Origin: Tanypteryx hageni
Lineage: Eukaryota > Arthropoda > Insecta > Odonata > Petaluridae
Direction: 5' to 3'
Assembly: GCA_028673005.1 (NCBI GenBank)
Contig: CM054114.1
Location: forward strand, 126,323,307 to 126,387,306
Length of the DNA: 64,000 nt
Shown here: positions 12,003 to 26,166 of the stretch, one piece after another
Position numbering within the stretch: position 1 is the first letter of the stretch
Layout: each line of letters opens with the position of its first letter
Program-made: the position numbers and the translations under genes
The notes under the pieces: generated by a model
Databases searched by the model: none
Seen by the model: only the letters and a program-made list of their open reading frames with translations
What the model was told of the DNA's origin: nothing

Positions 12003-15000
12003 GCTATTGTTTTTAATTAATTTTTAACCACTAACTATATCATGTTTTAAAATCTGTTGTGATACTTAAAAGGTACTTTAAAGAAACAGGCGTAATATTC
12101 AATTTATTTCTTTGTAAATTGTAAATAAGGGGACATTTGACACTCTAACTTAGGTGTTTTCTCTAAGTCCGCACCTCAGTAGTTAAAAGTTAAGGACAAC
12201 ATTAATCACTATTCAATCTTTGATCAGGAAGCAACCTTAAAATCGAGAAAGGTATGAGTGATACCATTATTCAAATATGCAATGCTGCGTACAAATTCTC
12301 TTTAACAATCATCTCGTTGTTTTTCTTGCTAAGGAAATGAGGTTCAATGCTTATTTGTTCTTTTGATTTTCAAAATGAAACTAGTAGGTACACACGTTCA
12401 AACATTCAGGTTTACTTTGTGGATGGAATGAGATATTTCGGTCTTAAACCCTCGTCAAACGCGGCGCAGATTCTGAATTTTTTTCAATTTACTGCATGTC
12501 TCCCCAAAATTAATTTTCTGTAGACATTCACTTGACATTTAAAATCAGCACACCATCTGATATCTGTGGCACTCCCGAATTACCTACTTAAATCCTTTCA
12601 ACCGCAGGAGTTATGAATACTATGTGTCTACAGTATGTTTTGCAATATATATTCAAAGTTTTCTGAAAACATTAAGTATAAGACGTAGCGAATCTATGGC
12701 GCAAGGTTCAAGACTCCTGTTGGCATGAAAGGGTTGATTTAACCAGTTGTGCATTTTGGCTAAGAAATTAGCCGTCATCAGGGGTGAATAACCGACCTAT
12801 GATTCTTAATTTCTTCATAAAATCTCAGCCGAGGTTCTATCGCATGTTATCCCTTCTTTTTCCTTTACTTTCTCATATTCCGAGAAATCTATTCACTGTC
12901 TTCATTCTCCAATTTAGAGAAACCGTCCGGAGAGGAAATTTCCTTCTTTCTCCGGTGCGTCATTGCGGTGCTATACCTCCATATTACTCACAAATCAAAT
13001 TGATTCATGGTAGAGAGCAGGCCTGAACAGATCTGGTCCAAATCTAAGACTCACTTACAAAATCCAGGATTCAGGATAAATTTCAATGCTATGCGATTTA
13101 GGTTCAAGACTATTTAATTCTATATACATTATATTTACATCATACATACGATGTAAAAAATATTACTTACTCATTAAATCTACTGAATTGTTAAAATATA
13201 ACAAAAATATAGTCGCCAATGGCGAACGGGCGTCTGAGTTTGTCCTGCTCAGGCAGATAGTACATTTATTATTTACAGTAGCGTTTTAGTTAGTTTGAAA
13301 TAGTCTTTTTTGTATAGTAAATTAAACCATCCTTAATTTTCTCGAACAAGATTCGTATAAAACAAGGTTTTTCGTTGCGAAGTGAAAAGAAGAAAGTTTT
13401 AAAGGAAGCTGACAACAGTAACACCGAATTGTTATAGCAACCTATTGAAGAAGTCTCTTGGCGACGTGGAGTCATAAATTAAAAGCCTTATTCTTATAAA
13501 ATCCATTGAGAAAATATTCCAATTAATTGCTTTGTGTCATATTTTGATGAATTTTAGCGGTTTAAAAAATCCGCTTATTCGTTCTGTTGGCACATCTGTA
13601 TGGCACGATAACTCCTAAACGAAAGCAGCTAGAGACTTCGTTTTTTCGCCGATCGACTCAGTATTCTGTCTCGCTGAGCACGTTTTCTTGGTTTGTCCGT
13701 CTGTCTAAATTAAAAAAAACGCCACTTACTGTCCGATTCAGCAATTTTTTCATTGCATGTTCCAAATTAAAACACCGCTGCATGGATATTGAACGTTTTC
13801 AGTATAAAGTAGCAAAATGTGCAACCCGCTGAAATACGTAATAACGAGATTTACACACATACAATGTTGGTCCAGAACTTGGCGGGAATCTCGTCCTTGT
13901 ACCTATTTTTCTTTCCGAGTGTAGAGGATACGGCGGCAGACGCATCCCTGGCACATCGAATAACCATCAATGTGATGAATTTCCGTTTTACGCCCCGAAA
14001 TCAAAAGCCCTCGCTATATGGAGACATCCATCGACCCTCATTCCTCTGGAAAACAACCTACCTGTCACCCTTTCCTCTTGCGGCGACAACGGACCTGCAA
14101 ACCGAAGTCTCTTCTCATCCCCTTGGCGTGCGGGAAATCAATACGTCACCCACGATCTTCTTCTTACCTTCTTTTTCTTGTTCCTATTATCCTTCTCTGT
14201 CTCCTCCCGTGCGCGGGTAGATATGTGCAAGGAGGTAGGGACAAAAATAAAATTGAAATAATTTTTTTAGGGGAGTTTCGGAAAATCCAATTTTGGAGAC
14301 ATTTTTCCGAGGTGTCGTAACGAAAATTGACTTGTCCCGCGGCGCCTAAAAGTAACTTGATAAAAGGCGTTGGCCCTTTTTAAAAGTATAAGTGAATTAT
14401 TTGAGAGCTTTATCTTCGAGAAAATTATCAAAAAGTCTAGCGAACATTAATATTATAATGGGGGTTTTTAACTGAAAAACAGAAGTCATTTCTGGGTACT
14501 ACCTATTAAATAATTGCGGCAGACCTTTGCTTCAGAGTTGAAGTTTTAAATACTCGCTTAAGTAATAATTCAGGAAACGCTCTTTCACGTAATTTTTCAC
14601 TGTGATTGTAAACTCTATCCATAAACTATTTTTTAACAATACATGAATTGTTTCCGCACTAAAATTACTTTCACGATAATAAGCACGTGTGCAGAATTAC
14701 AGTATATAGTATAGTATCCACTGCGGCTGTATTTATTAGAACGTATCCTGTAAATGTTCTAGATTGACCATCCTGATGCTTCTAATGATCATAAAATTAA
14801 GGTGATCTATTCAAGATGCCTCAGCAATTTGAAATCTCGTTTAAATGCCCGATGTTATTGTATCACCAGGATCCATTAAAGCGGATATGTGGTGTAACAC
14901 AATTTCAACGCATAATTGCGTATATGATCAGACCTTTAAGAGCAAGCACGCCAAATTAAAATGTAATTTTTCCTAATTTGGTAAAAAATACACTGCTTAT

Positions 15001-16415
15001 ATTTACTACTTCCACTCCATTTTATTTCATTCGTCTTCAGTAGTTATTTAACCTTTCACTTAGAGATAAATCCGTCAGGAGACTTCCCAATCGAGTTTGG
15101 CTAGAGAGAGATTGACGAAAGAATTCGGGAAAATTGCTTCAAGTCGTAAGTGGCCGAATACGCCTATAGAATGCCTTTATTTTGATTCGTATCCTGATAT
15201 AAGTTTGAGTGTCATATCGAACGCTTTCCGCAGCCCACCCCTCTTTTGATCTCTTCAGCGAACATTGCGTATGAGGAAATGAGACGACCCAAATACACGC
15301 ATCGAGTGACCTTTTTGGATTTCAGCTCCATTGCTTTCAATCATGCGGAGGGTCACTGGAGAGATATCGGGTTCCGTTTGGCATCCAATCTATTTTTATT
15401 GGCTTCTTCCAGTTCATCGTATCGTTCGGAAAATCCCGCGTATGAATGTGTGGACAAACAAAAATACACACATGCACAATCCTTTTAAAAATATTAAAGA
15501 ACTGCATTTTTCGGAATTGTTTTCAGGAAGTAGTGACTCGTGCAAGATTAATACACAAATGCAGTACCTGCCAGAGATATAGTTTTGTACTCCAGTTTTC
15601 TTTCACCTCCCGCTGGATTTGTATAGCAAATTTAAATTTTATACTTGGTTCAAGTAATTGAGTTGATATGGCAATATAATGAACATTAAATTTATTCTCG
15701 TTTACATTTTCCTACTCAATAGAAGCGACGGCAAGTCGTATTATAACGACCCATACAGAATTACGATGGCTGCGTTTATATTTTAATGTTTTAATTTTTT
15801 TATAATTTTGTAATAATTATTGATTTAAAAAAGAGAAAAAATATGCAAGAATTCATACAAAGTATCGTATCATATTTATTTTCCCTGTTTTCGGGCCAAA
15901 TGCAGGTCGCTCATTAAATGAGAAAAAATGAAGGTCGTTTTTAGGAACTGAAATAAAATATCGAACCGTCGATGCGGAAGAGTGAGTGAGATGAAACCTT
16001 TCGGTGGAATCATCGTATTATCCTTGTTCCTTTTCTCCCTCCTCCATTCTCTCCCCATTCTAAATTAAATATATACTTTGTTTCAAAACGGTATTTAATT
16101 TGTCGTAAATATTTTCGTATTATTTAAAATGTGGGAAATATTATATCTGCAAAAATATCTTGAAATTAGCGTTAATTAAATCGGTTTTTGATGAGATGAA
16201 ATCGGTACTGAATATCTTAATTTAAGTGTAATTATGATACTCTCCATTTTGATTTGGGTTTGTTGGTAAGATGGTTTTTCGTTGTTCTACATGTTTGTAT
16301 TAAACCAAAAAATTGAATATGTATTTAATAAACAGGTCAAACATTCACAGAAATAACTCTCACAGATGGAAATTCAAATATTTTCTAAACTGGCTGAAAA
16401 ATGATTTCGAATGTT
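12003..16415. other. No recognisable gene
   Basis: Mostly AT-rich DNA with a CpG-richer block at about 13820-14230. Open frames there overlap in several phases and show no known domain. Confidence 0.5.
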
Positions 16416-16417
16416 AA

Positions 16418-16560
16418 CAATGAGGGGGGGGGAGAGAGAGATGGAAGGAGGGATTGAGACAGAGAGAGAAAGTGAGGGAGAGAGAGGAAAGAAAAGAAAG
16501 AAAGAAAAATGTCTTCATTGACGAAGTTGATACTGATCCACCTAACCATTTACAATTTGT
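16418..16560 (-). repeat. GA-rich tract with retroposon-tail remnant
   Basis: A run of GA, GGGA and GAAA units is followed by atgtcttcattgacgaagtt and a motif ending cacctaaccattta. This layout (purine tract, then a TCTT/TTATT-type motif) resembles the tails at 2.2-2.5, 33.4 and 63.3 kb, in the same orientation. Confidence 0.45.
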
Positions 16561-17355
16561 TTATAGTTAGATTATGTAGATTCTATGATTACAGAATTTG
16601 ACTTACAAAGTATATATTGAAACAATTAATAAACGATAGAGAAATTTGAGGTGGACATTATAAACAAAAAATTGTTAAAAATTCACAATATTAATTGATT
16701 GGTTAATATTTACAACGAGAGAACTATCTATGTAACGTACATACACTTATATAAATAAGAATTACAAAAGAAAATAGTTTTATGTAAATGAAACATGGGT
16801 AAATTCATTTGATACTTTTTAATATAAAATGCTTGCTTATCATTTTTTTATTATAATTTAAGCTTGATAAATGAAAGCAGAAGAAAAGAGAGGAAAAAAA
16901 GATGATCCAAACAGAACTTATGATTCCTACGTTCCATTTAATCATTTTTTAATACGTATATTGGCTTTAATAGCTTTAAAGTCATCGCGCATATGTAGCT
17001 CTTTGTGTTACCAAATTTCATAATTTAGCGTTATAAAATACTACAGATACATTCGAACGGAATATTAAATTGATCACGCGTATTTGTGCGGCAAAAATAA
17101 CGCGTGTACTTATTAGAATATACCGAAACTCAGTCCAACAATAGTTGTTGCTATGGCAACACTCTCGTAATTAGTGATAGAAAGTGCAAAATCGCCAGTA
17201 TCTACGCGAAATTATAAGAAATACAATCGATAAGCAAAGTTCCACGACAGAAATTCGAATGTTCATTCTTTTCCTCAGAGAATAGTACAAAACTCGCTCC
17301 GATATTACAATTCTAAAATATTTTAATGTGCAAGAGAAAATTACCCCGCATGATG
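16561..17355. other. No recognisable gene
   Basis: AT-rich sequence; I see nothing that can be annotated. Confidence 0.5.
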
Positions 17356-17575
17356 GATTTCATATTTCCCATGTAAATCAAATGGGAAGGATAGTTCTTG
17401 GAATCGAACCCGGGACTTCAATCTTCGCAACAAAAACTATCCTCGGGAGTTTGGCCCATGTAGCAAGAGATGTCCACCAAGCTTCATGAGAATCGGTCAA
17501 TTGGTTCAAAAGTTAATGGGGGGACGGACAGACAGACACAACGACAAAACTATAAGCCTTTTTCCATTCTGGAAA
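17356..17575 (-). repeat. SINE-like dispersed repeat fragment
   Basis: At about 17400-17415 the minus strand reads GTCCCGGGTTCGATTCC, a good match to a tRNA B box. Further along the plus strand is a stretch of the type agcttcatgagaatcggtca followed by ggacggacagacagacac, a pattern common near the ends of arthropod SINE and LINE repeats. I could not fix its boundaries or show a complete tRNA head, so the assignment is tentative. Confidence 0.4.
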
Positions 17576-17632
17576 GTTTGCTAAAATCAAGGTAGAGTTT
17601 ATGGTGGCGGCAGAATTGATATGGAGAAAGGA

Positions 17633-17764
17633 GAGGAAGGGAGAAAGAGAGGTAGGGAATGATAGAGAGAGGGAGAGAGGTGGGAGGGAGGGAGTGAGAG
17701 AGGGAGAGAGAGGTGGGAGGGAGGGAGTGAGAGAGGGAGAGAGAGGTGGGAGGGAGGGACTGAG
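17633..17764. repeat. GA-rich minisatellite, 33-bp period
   Basis: The unit beginning GTGGGAGGGAGGGA recurs at 17680, 17713 and 17746, exactly 33 bp apart, within a wider purine-only tract. Open frames here are by-products of the repeat. Confidence 0.9.
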
Positions 17765-20378
17765 GTGTGTCCAACTTCCGCGCACAACTCATAGTTCGAC
17801 CTCCCCAGTCCAAACTGTTTTGTGAATGAACGGTGATTATTGGGGAATGCTTGATAGGGGAAAGTGAAAGCTACCCTAGCTATCTAGTTTGAGTTATCGA
17901 CGGAGAAAGGGAAGAGGGTCAGTGGAAAAGAGTGCAAACGCTTAAAAAAACACTCGACAAAACTTTTTTTCTTCCGTTTTCTTTTCTTTTTTAAAGGATG
18001 TCTTTTCTTTAGGGAATAAAAAGGTTTACGAAGCTTTTATTGTCCTTTGTAACTCGCCCTTATCTGCGTGGGAGATTCCTTCTCTTCCCGTTTTCCTGCC
18101 GATCGGCGGAGATGGCGAACTGAACTGAAAGATCCGCATTGCCCATTGTGTTTAACTCTCTCGCAGGACGAGGAAATGTTTTTTTCAATTAGTTCTCTCC
18201 TCTTTATGTGTTTGGAAAGGATTTTCCCGGAGTCGTACGAAAAAATTGATGTATGAGAGGATCGGTCCGCAGGGGAAGTGGATGCTTGGTTTTTTTACGA
18301 CCTGCGCCGCGTTTCGCGGTGTCGGAATACCCGCGCTCCATGGAGAAAGCACGTTCGCGCAAGGGAAGCCGAAACTGATGTGTGACGTATGAATAGTATC
18401 GAAGAAAATACAAGGGGGTGGTGTAGAGGAATATATCGCTTCTTAAGAGGGAATGCGCGTAAAACAAATGGTATGGTGAGATGAATAGTTTGGAGGGACA
18501 TACACGTTTCATCCCCTTAATTTAATATCTTTGTATATTTTATTTTCATCTGATTAAATACTATTTAGGAAAGGTTGCTCTCGTTGAATATTGCAATCAA
18601 TTTTCTCTCATTGTTTGAATCATACTATGACTTGTCGCAAAAATTTCATACCTTCCAATTAATATGAATATCTTAAAAATGCAATTTACGTTATATTGTG
18701 TCATAAGAACTAAACCTCAGTTATATCTCTCAAAAAACGTGTAAAAATAGCTTATCACGCCTTTTTCGGTTGGTAAAACGTCTAGGAAATCGTATCTCAA
18801 AACTGTCTATTGTTGCTTTAAGTAAATAAGTACATAATATCATTAATAAAGTAAGGCCGAACCTTGTGGATTTTGCTCATTATGAGATGTAATGACACAA
18901 CTTTGTGACAAAGTTGTTTCATTACATCTCATAAAGTACTTACATGATAGATGCATACTATACCCGGATGGCACTAGAAGATTATTCAAAGCAATGGGTT
19001 ATGTAAGCACCGTTAATTCTTTAGCATTAGATTAAGGGGTTTTATGATATTGAAGAATTGAGAATTAAAATTCAGCGAGGACATAAAGGGTTGGAATATA
19101 AAATGTATAGTTGGAATGGTTGAGTCATTTGAAAGGATATGAAGAGTAGGTTGGTTCGAGCTATTTAGGTAAGAAATGAAAAAGAGAAACTAGCAATAAG
19201 AAGTGAGTGAACAAACTAATGAAAATTCAAGGGAAGACTATAAAAAAAGGGTCGCGGCTGTAGAATGATTAATTTGCTATGGTTACAGCTGAGAATCTGA
19301 AACAGAACTTCTGAAGAGTTTGTGAGGCAGATGGGTGTACAGTTTAAGCGAGTTTCACTGATAGAGGAGAGGTTGCCCCTCTTGCTAATGCTCTGTTGTC
19401 TTACGTATGCGAAACGGTGCCTCTGCTGCCATTGCTATGGTTACACAACTCATTTGTCAGTCGATAGTTGCTATTGGTTCACAGCTACCCCACTCGTAAC
19501 ACTCAACAAAACAGTAACAACTAGGAGTAAGCACACTAGATGCGTTTCTTTCGTTAGAATTAGCATTTGAAGTGAAAGGTGGTATATCTGATTGATTGAC
19601 GTGAAATATGTTTATAAGATTGAATTTTAAACTTTTTTAAATATCAAGTATAATATAAAATTCCTGTATAGAATTTAGAATTTAAGATTTCAAATAATTT
19701 TTCTCACTTTTATGACAGTCCTTATTGAATTATATGACTTAAGTATGCCGTCGCAATCCCATAATTAAGTGAAAACTGGCAGTTCTGATTGAGTTAAATT
19801 TTAGTTATAATTTGTATTTTGATAAAAACCTCAAGTAAAACGTTAAAAAGGGTTCTTCCGTACTATAGAGATAAGTATTTCGCTCACTCTTGTAATCGAG
19901 TAACAAAGAAATAGAAAAAGCACCCTTCTCCTAAATCGTGGAATGGTTAGTGAAAGGAAAAACAAAAGATGTTTTCCCGACAAGTGATATTCAGTTCCGT
20001 TACATCCTGGCAAAGTCTAAATTGCGAAAAGAGCTCACATTATGATTAATCCCTGCCTGCTGTTGAAAGTAAACGCCTTCACACACACGAAACTATAAAT
20101 CTCGCGCTCATAAATATAAATGCCGCGGAAGCAGAGTAAATCCTCCCGACTTGTTTTTTTTTTACCGTCAGCTTCCATTCGCAGCCAAACGTATCGATTT
20201 GAATCTCTTTCGTATTCATTCGTTCCGTTGCTTTAGTCATACAGAATCCGCTGCTATTTGACTGATTCGCGCATTCGTCGTGAGCCATTGAGAAGGCACG
20301 ACACTCATGAGTTACAACTTCTATAGTAGTGTTTCGCCGTTCTTAGTAATTCATCGACGTAGATTTATATATAGAGGT
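17765..20378. other. No recognisable gene
   Basis: No coding evidence. A foldback at 18880-18934 is listed separately. Confidence 0.5.
18880..18934. repeat. 26-bp near-perfect palindrome with 3-base loop
   Basis: Arms 18880-18905 and 18909-18934 match in 25 of 26 positions as reverse complements, separated only by tga. It could be a foldback element remnant or a small hairpin. Confidence 0.85.
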
Positions 20379-20386
20379 GATGAAAG

Positions 20387-20510
20387 CAGGGCATCGAACC
20401 GAAATTTTTTCGTTCCGGTTCACAAAACAAAAAATTTATGCTCCGGTTTCGCTCCAGCAACCGCCATTGAATCGGTTCGAACCGGTTTTTTCGCTCCGAC
20501 TTTGAATTTT
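20387..20510 (-). mobile_element. hAT-type miniature element (family 5), partial copy
   Basis: It begins CAGGGCATCGAACCGAAA and continues with repeated CCGGTTC/TCGGTTCGAACCGG motifs. It matches the reverse complement of the right half of the complete copy at 21488-21727. I find no matching second end or target duplication, so the copy is truncated or diverged; weaker similarity may continue to about 20700. Confidence 0.65.
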
Positions 20511-21479
20511 TTGGGTAAAATTTCAAGAGGACTCCAAAATAATCTTTATTAATGAATGTTATTTTTTAATTAAACCAAATACGTCTCCACTATCACAAGA
20601 CAGGAAGGCAAAAATAGAATCCACACGTAACATCGCGCAAGCGCCCCCTCCCACCATGTAACGAACAGTAAAACCGAAAACCGATATTTATTTCGTTCCA
20701 TTTTTTCTGTTCGCATAAGTAGTGGGAGCGAAAGAAGGGTTTTTCCTTTTGCTTTAATATAAGTCTTTTTTGAAAGGCTCACTTTTAAACACCGAATAAT
20801 GTTTTTTTTTTAGAATACATGCTCCCAAGCCTATGAAGAGATGCATCTATGTGATATCTGTCGGTTCAATGGTGAGATTTTTTATGGGCATCTCAATGCA
20901 TAGAGAGGGTCAGAGATACGTCCTGCTATTAATTATTTTTTATGTTTTAGTCTCTAATTTTATGTAAAACCGTTGTTATTCTTTCAATCAACATTTATTT
21001 GATTTTACAATTCCAATATTCCTAATTCAAACATAAGCAGATACTCTCATTATCATAATCAATTTACTCTAACAGTAGGTACTCATGCACGTACTTGAAT
21101 ATGTACAATAATATTAATTCACATTTGAATGTGGAATGTAATTCATAGAGAGTTGTTCAAAAAAGAGCTATTTAATTATTTATAAATACAATAATTTAGA
21201 TGTTAATATTACAAATACCATACAATACATAATTACAAATTTTCTTCAGATTACAAATATATACACAGAGTAACATTTATTCCAAGCAACCAAAATTCGT
21301 TCTGATTAAAAAAATGTCCTCCAATTGAGTATTGGTTTATAGGAAGGAATGGGTATAAGTGACTGGTACGAATAACGACGGGAAAGAGATGATGATGAAA
21401 AGCCGTGGTGAGAGAGGAGGGGGTGAAGAGAAAAAGATGAAGAGACGAGGGATTGAGGAAGCATAGAGTTAGAAGAGAC
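20511..21479. other. No recognisable gene
   Basis: AT-rich DNA with no coding or structural signal that I can support. Confidence 0.45.
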
Positions 21480-21487
21480 TATTTGAA

Positions 21488-21727
21488 CAGGGCATCGAAC
21501 CGAAAGCCGAAACCGAAAAAAATCGTTATTTTAGCTGGAGTGAATACGAACCTGAACCGAAAAAAAATATTTTCTAAACCCGAACCGAAACAAAACCATT
21601 ATTTATTTCGTTCGTTTAAACCGATTCAATGGTGGTGGTTGGGGTGAAACTGGAACCAAACCGATTTTTTGTTTTCTGTGAACCGGAACGAAAACCGGAG
21701 CGAAAATAATTTCGGTTCCATGCCCTT
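21488..21727 (+). mobile_element. Palindromic hAT-type miniature element (family 5), complete
   Basis: The ends are CAGGGCATCGAACCGAAA at the left and TTTCGGTTCCATGCCCTT at the right. The 8-bp flanks tatttgaa (21480-21487) and aatttgaa (21728-21735) differ at one base. The interior is rich in GAACCGAAA on the left and its reverse complement on the right, so much of the 240 bp is self-complementary. No coding capacity. Confidence 0.8.
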
Positions 21728-21735
21728 AATTTGAA

Positions 21736-24700
21736 ACGATATATGCAAATATGCATATGTACATATATATATATTAGCCAGAAAAACATACACACATACA
21801 CTTCTATAATAAGAATTTAAAAATTTTGACGGTATAAATTTCTAATCACGCCTTGTATGATTTCTACTTTTGGTTGTTAACTGGCGCCATCTACGGAGCA
21901 AGAACTTAAAATAGGGACCATCTTTAATAAATGCACCTGCCAATTAGCTCAATAAGTGATCCACTCAAAGGATTATAATGGTACAATACTAATAGTTTCC
22001 ATAGCGATGACTTCTTGGCGGAAATTATATCCGGGATGACAGTCCACCTACACCAAAATGCCGTTTTTACAGAGTGGCTTGAGACCGAGATCATTCCGCA
22101 TGTAAAGATTTTCCGTAAAACCGGTATTCGGTAATGTACCCATAGAATTATTGTGAAATACACAAAATATGAATAACAATGGAAAGTAACGACTGTTTAA
22201 TTACGACAGTAGATTTAAAAACTACAGCACATAAAACAATACAACATTATTGCACAAATATTTTTTTGTTAAAGTGCAATCATCGCGTAGGGGACAATTT
22301 TGAAACTATAGGGAGCCAAATCCAAATTATACCACAAATAGTTTTTTTTTTAATTCCGTAAAAGCGAGAGTTTCGGTAAAATGGTACCACGTAAAAGCGA
22401 GAGTTTCGGTAAAACGGTACCACGTAAAAGCGGATTTGGTGTATTTTGCGGAATCGGTAGTTTCTTACGGAACATGGAAATAAAACTGTCTCCAAAAACC
22501 TTCGATTCGAGTCAAGGGTCCACACGAAGAATTTTCTGGGTCAGGGACACGCACAGCAACTGACTCCTCGAGCGGAGGACACTCTCAAGAGGACGCCGTC
22601 TTATCTTTTTTCCCCGCCTCGCCTTCTCTCCTACCTAAAAACTTGTACATATTCTTTCTATCCATTCCTCTCACTCTCATCCGGATGAGGGAGACGATTT
22701 GGGAGAAGGGTCGTGAGAGGAGATAGAGGAGAAAGGGGTAAGAGGAGTTAGGGTTCGTAAGAATTTCCGTGCCCCAAGGGTCTTCTTTTAGTATTCCTTG
22801 GGTTTTTTTGTTCTACCGCTCCTGGTGGCCTGTCGCTTCAGTTTCAAGGCAAGTCTCCTCCCCTGGTCTTCCATTGAGAGCATATTTTATACCCTACTTT
22901 ATGAATGTTTTTTTTTTTGTGTGAGCGTGTTATGCGCGCATAGTCCGCGGGCCGCGTCATTAGGACCCTTATGAGAAGCGTAATGTGGCCCGTACACTAT
23001 AAATTTCACCGCATTATGAGGAGGGAATGGTTCAGAAATTGAGACGGTTCCGACTCACGTTGAATTTATTTATGCATCATAATCCCCTCTATAGGCTGTC
23101 CCGGACGATAATGTATGCTATCCCGTCTGAATTTTAGATGAGATATCCGTATTAAAACGTCAGGGAGTTCTTTTCAATTGAGGGCTAAGGGGAGGGAAGG
23201 TTTTCACGCAGGGCGGCGTGAATGGGTCCTCCTTCGAAATTACATGGATTTGGGAGGTTAGGCGTTTGTACGTGACTCGAAGTGTTCGTTTTGCGTTATT
23301 GCCGAGGATTTTTACGATATTTTTTATGACGCATAATATCGATGCATTGAAAAATATCGTTCATTTTTATCGCCTTAACGATGCACGGATGTTTTTTATT
23401 GCTTGAGGGCGGGGTAAAATATAGGTCTATCGCAATGTGTTTTCACTAGTTAGAATAGAAAAAGTTTAAGTGAATTTTGGCAATTTAGAAGGGGCTTTGG
23501 TGTAGTTAAGTACGCGTCCTGAGCGTATTTGGTTTTACATTGATGGCCGACTGCTCCTTCCTCTCTCCGCCCTCCCCCCTGAAGCAAATAATCACACTCC
23601 AAAAACCACTCCTGCTCGTTACTGACCTCTGAGAAGAAAACTTCTGGTGACCAGTTACCCAGTTGGGAGGCGCGTATCTACTCACGCACGCACCCAAACA
23701 CATTCCATTGAAAACCGGTTCCAAGCTCTCTCTGTTTCTACGCGATGACGAGCAGTGATAGTCCACAGAGACATCTCATAAAAATATTTCTGTTCCTATA
23801 TGATGCAACATATGGTGAATAATGCTCAGCTATCTAATGTTATTGGGAAAATTAAAATGGTTAGCAATATTTTAGCATCGATTCAACTGTTTGCGGCGTC
23901 ACTTTGAGGAATATTTCCATTATCAGGAATAATTTCAAACGCTTAATAATTTTCCACTGTATTTGTATTTTTTTCAAGTAAATAGTGGAAAATTACTTAG
24001 TGTTTAAAATTATTCTGACGATATTTCGGCAATATTCGTACCGCGAAATGAATGTTTCCCATTCACATTTCCGTTTTGTTCAAATTTTAATATGTAATCA
24101 TATATTAACTTTTTATAAAAGATTTCAATGCCGAATTTTAAATTGCAGCATTTCTAGGGGAATTAATTCAGGTTAACAGCATTGAAAACATTTTATGCCG
24201 TCCTTGTTACATGTTTCAAACGCTTCGTCGGATTTTTTTATCGTCGCGCATGAGTTCTATCCACTTAATTTCTCTTACATTTAAAAATAGAGCGGCTTCC
24301 AAAAATGAAACTATGAAACTCTTAGTTGCTTCGAAATAAAGAAATCTGCGTATGATGAATGTGTCCTACATGGGCAATAATTTCTCAAATAGTTACATCC
24401 AGTTATATCCCACTTTCTTCAAAATAAAATTCAATTTTCTTGCGCTAATATCTTTCTTAAATTAATACATAACGCCTACATAAATTGATAAATCAAAACC
24501 CGTTCCATCGATTGCATTTTCATTTCAGTGCTTTGCTAAACGCTGTAAAATTTTAGGTTATAGACTTTTGACGATATTCTAAGTAAAATATTCAGTTTCT
24601 TGTACAATAATGTGATTTTTCTTATCTATGAAATTCTGCCAGAGTAAATTGTATAGACTAACAAAGATCGGTTCTGAAGTTCTACTGACAACTTTCAGAG

Positions 24701-26160
24701 CTAATATTCAGTAAGGATACACGGCATCATATTTTAATCAATAGTATATATTTAGACTTGGTAGCGTGATAAATTAATATAAAGTTTTGTTTCTAAAATT
24801 TGTATCAATTAAAACGAACTGGAGTTTTTCCACATATTCAATATCATTATCTTCCAAAACATTGGTCAGAAAGCAGTACTTACTAATCAGTGACTTTAAC
24901 TCGGAAACCACTTGTAATAAAATGCTGCTTTCACCAAGTTAATGATTGCCATAAAAAGATGATGGCGTCCAACTTACAATTATTGGTGTTGAAGTAACAT
25001 GAAACCGTGAGAATTTGTTCGGATTTACTCCCAAAAAAATGATTTAACATGAGCAAAACTCTCAGTAGTTTATTTCAGGAAGCAATAAATCAATGCCATT
25101 TTTGTTATTTCAGATTATTTAAAGAGATGACATGATTTAAAGATGTTGGCAGGGAAAAAATCGTTTTTTTTCCAGTATTAATTTTTATATTTTCTCAACA
25201 TTCAGGCCCAGTTGTTGTTTCCAACGCCATCAGATTAACAATCCAAGAAGTTGATTTGCCAGAAATACGCCATCAGTTAAATTCTCATCAATAATTTTGG
25301 ATTTGTTTAAACTCATTATAATTTTTCTTTTGTTCATTTTCTTCACACAATTTATCTTCCTTATAAGAAAACGAAAATGGTTCTTTCACAAAAATCAACC
25401 ATTTAAGAAATCAACTCCAGATTCTAAGGTTTACGCCCTTACACAAAACCACGACGCAGAGTTTCTAACCTGAGTAATATTCTAGAGAAAAAAGAGTTAT
25501 AGACGAAAGGAATTCCCCTGGAGACCAAAGTGACGACCGAAATAACGAGGTGCACAAAAGATTCGTGCGGTTCCTTTAGGTCTTTAGGAAGAAAAAGCCA
25601 CTCGACTTACTTGATGGCGCTGTCTCACAATAGAAAGGCCGACCTCATCGGACGTAAAGATCTTGCGGACTGAAAGAAAAAACCGCATCCAGTTGTTCCG
25701 TAGCGTCGTACGTTTCAAAAGATCAGTCGAAAAAACAGGTGTATAATAACTAAACTCGTGAGGTTCTTCCATTCTGTCTATGCGGACCACCGGCATCGAG
25801 CAATTGGAAACGTCTGTAATCCACTGAGACGTTTAATTTTTCTCTCTTCAACATGGGCGGTTGAGATGCTGTTATCGTAAATTGTAATTGCTCCGTCTCC
25901 TCATTTATCAGTAGGTTTCCCAGACACTTTCATCCAAAACGTAGTAATTTTTACACATTTTTACGAAAAAGTAGAACTTTCTTTTGCAAAAAGTAGGACA
26001 TTTTTTACTAAAGTAGTTCACTTATAAATTTACAAACTTAACTTATTAGTTATCTTAAAAAAACAGTGATTACATGTATTTTGTACTTGAAGATATTTGC
26101 TTAAGCAATTTATCATCTTTAAATAACTTCTCATGCATCTCACTGCAAGTCAAGTCATAA
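21736..26160. other. No recognisable gene
   Basis: Apart from the 33-bp tandem repeat at 22358-22436 and purine-rich sequence at about 22680-22750, I see no coding region or element ends. The open frames are short and match no family. Confidence 0.45.
22358..22436. repeat. 33-bp tandem repeat, about 2.4 copies
   Basis: The unit starting GTAAAAGCGAGAGTTTCGG begins at 22358, 22391 and 22424 (third copy partial). Copies one and two differ at one base. Confidence 0.9.
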
Positions 26161-26166
26161 TTGCAT

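Noticed and set aside
17513..17825. Ser/Leu/Pro-rich repeat proteins
   Set aside because: They are open only because the 33-bp GA minisatellite lacks stops.
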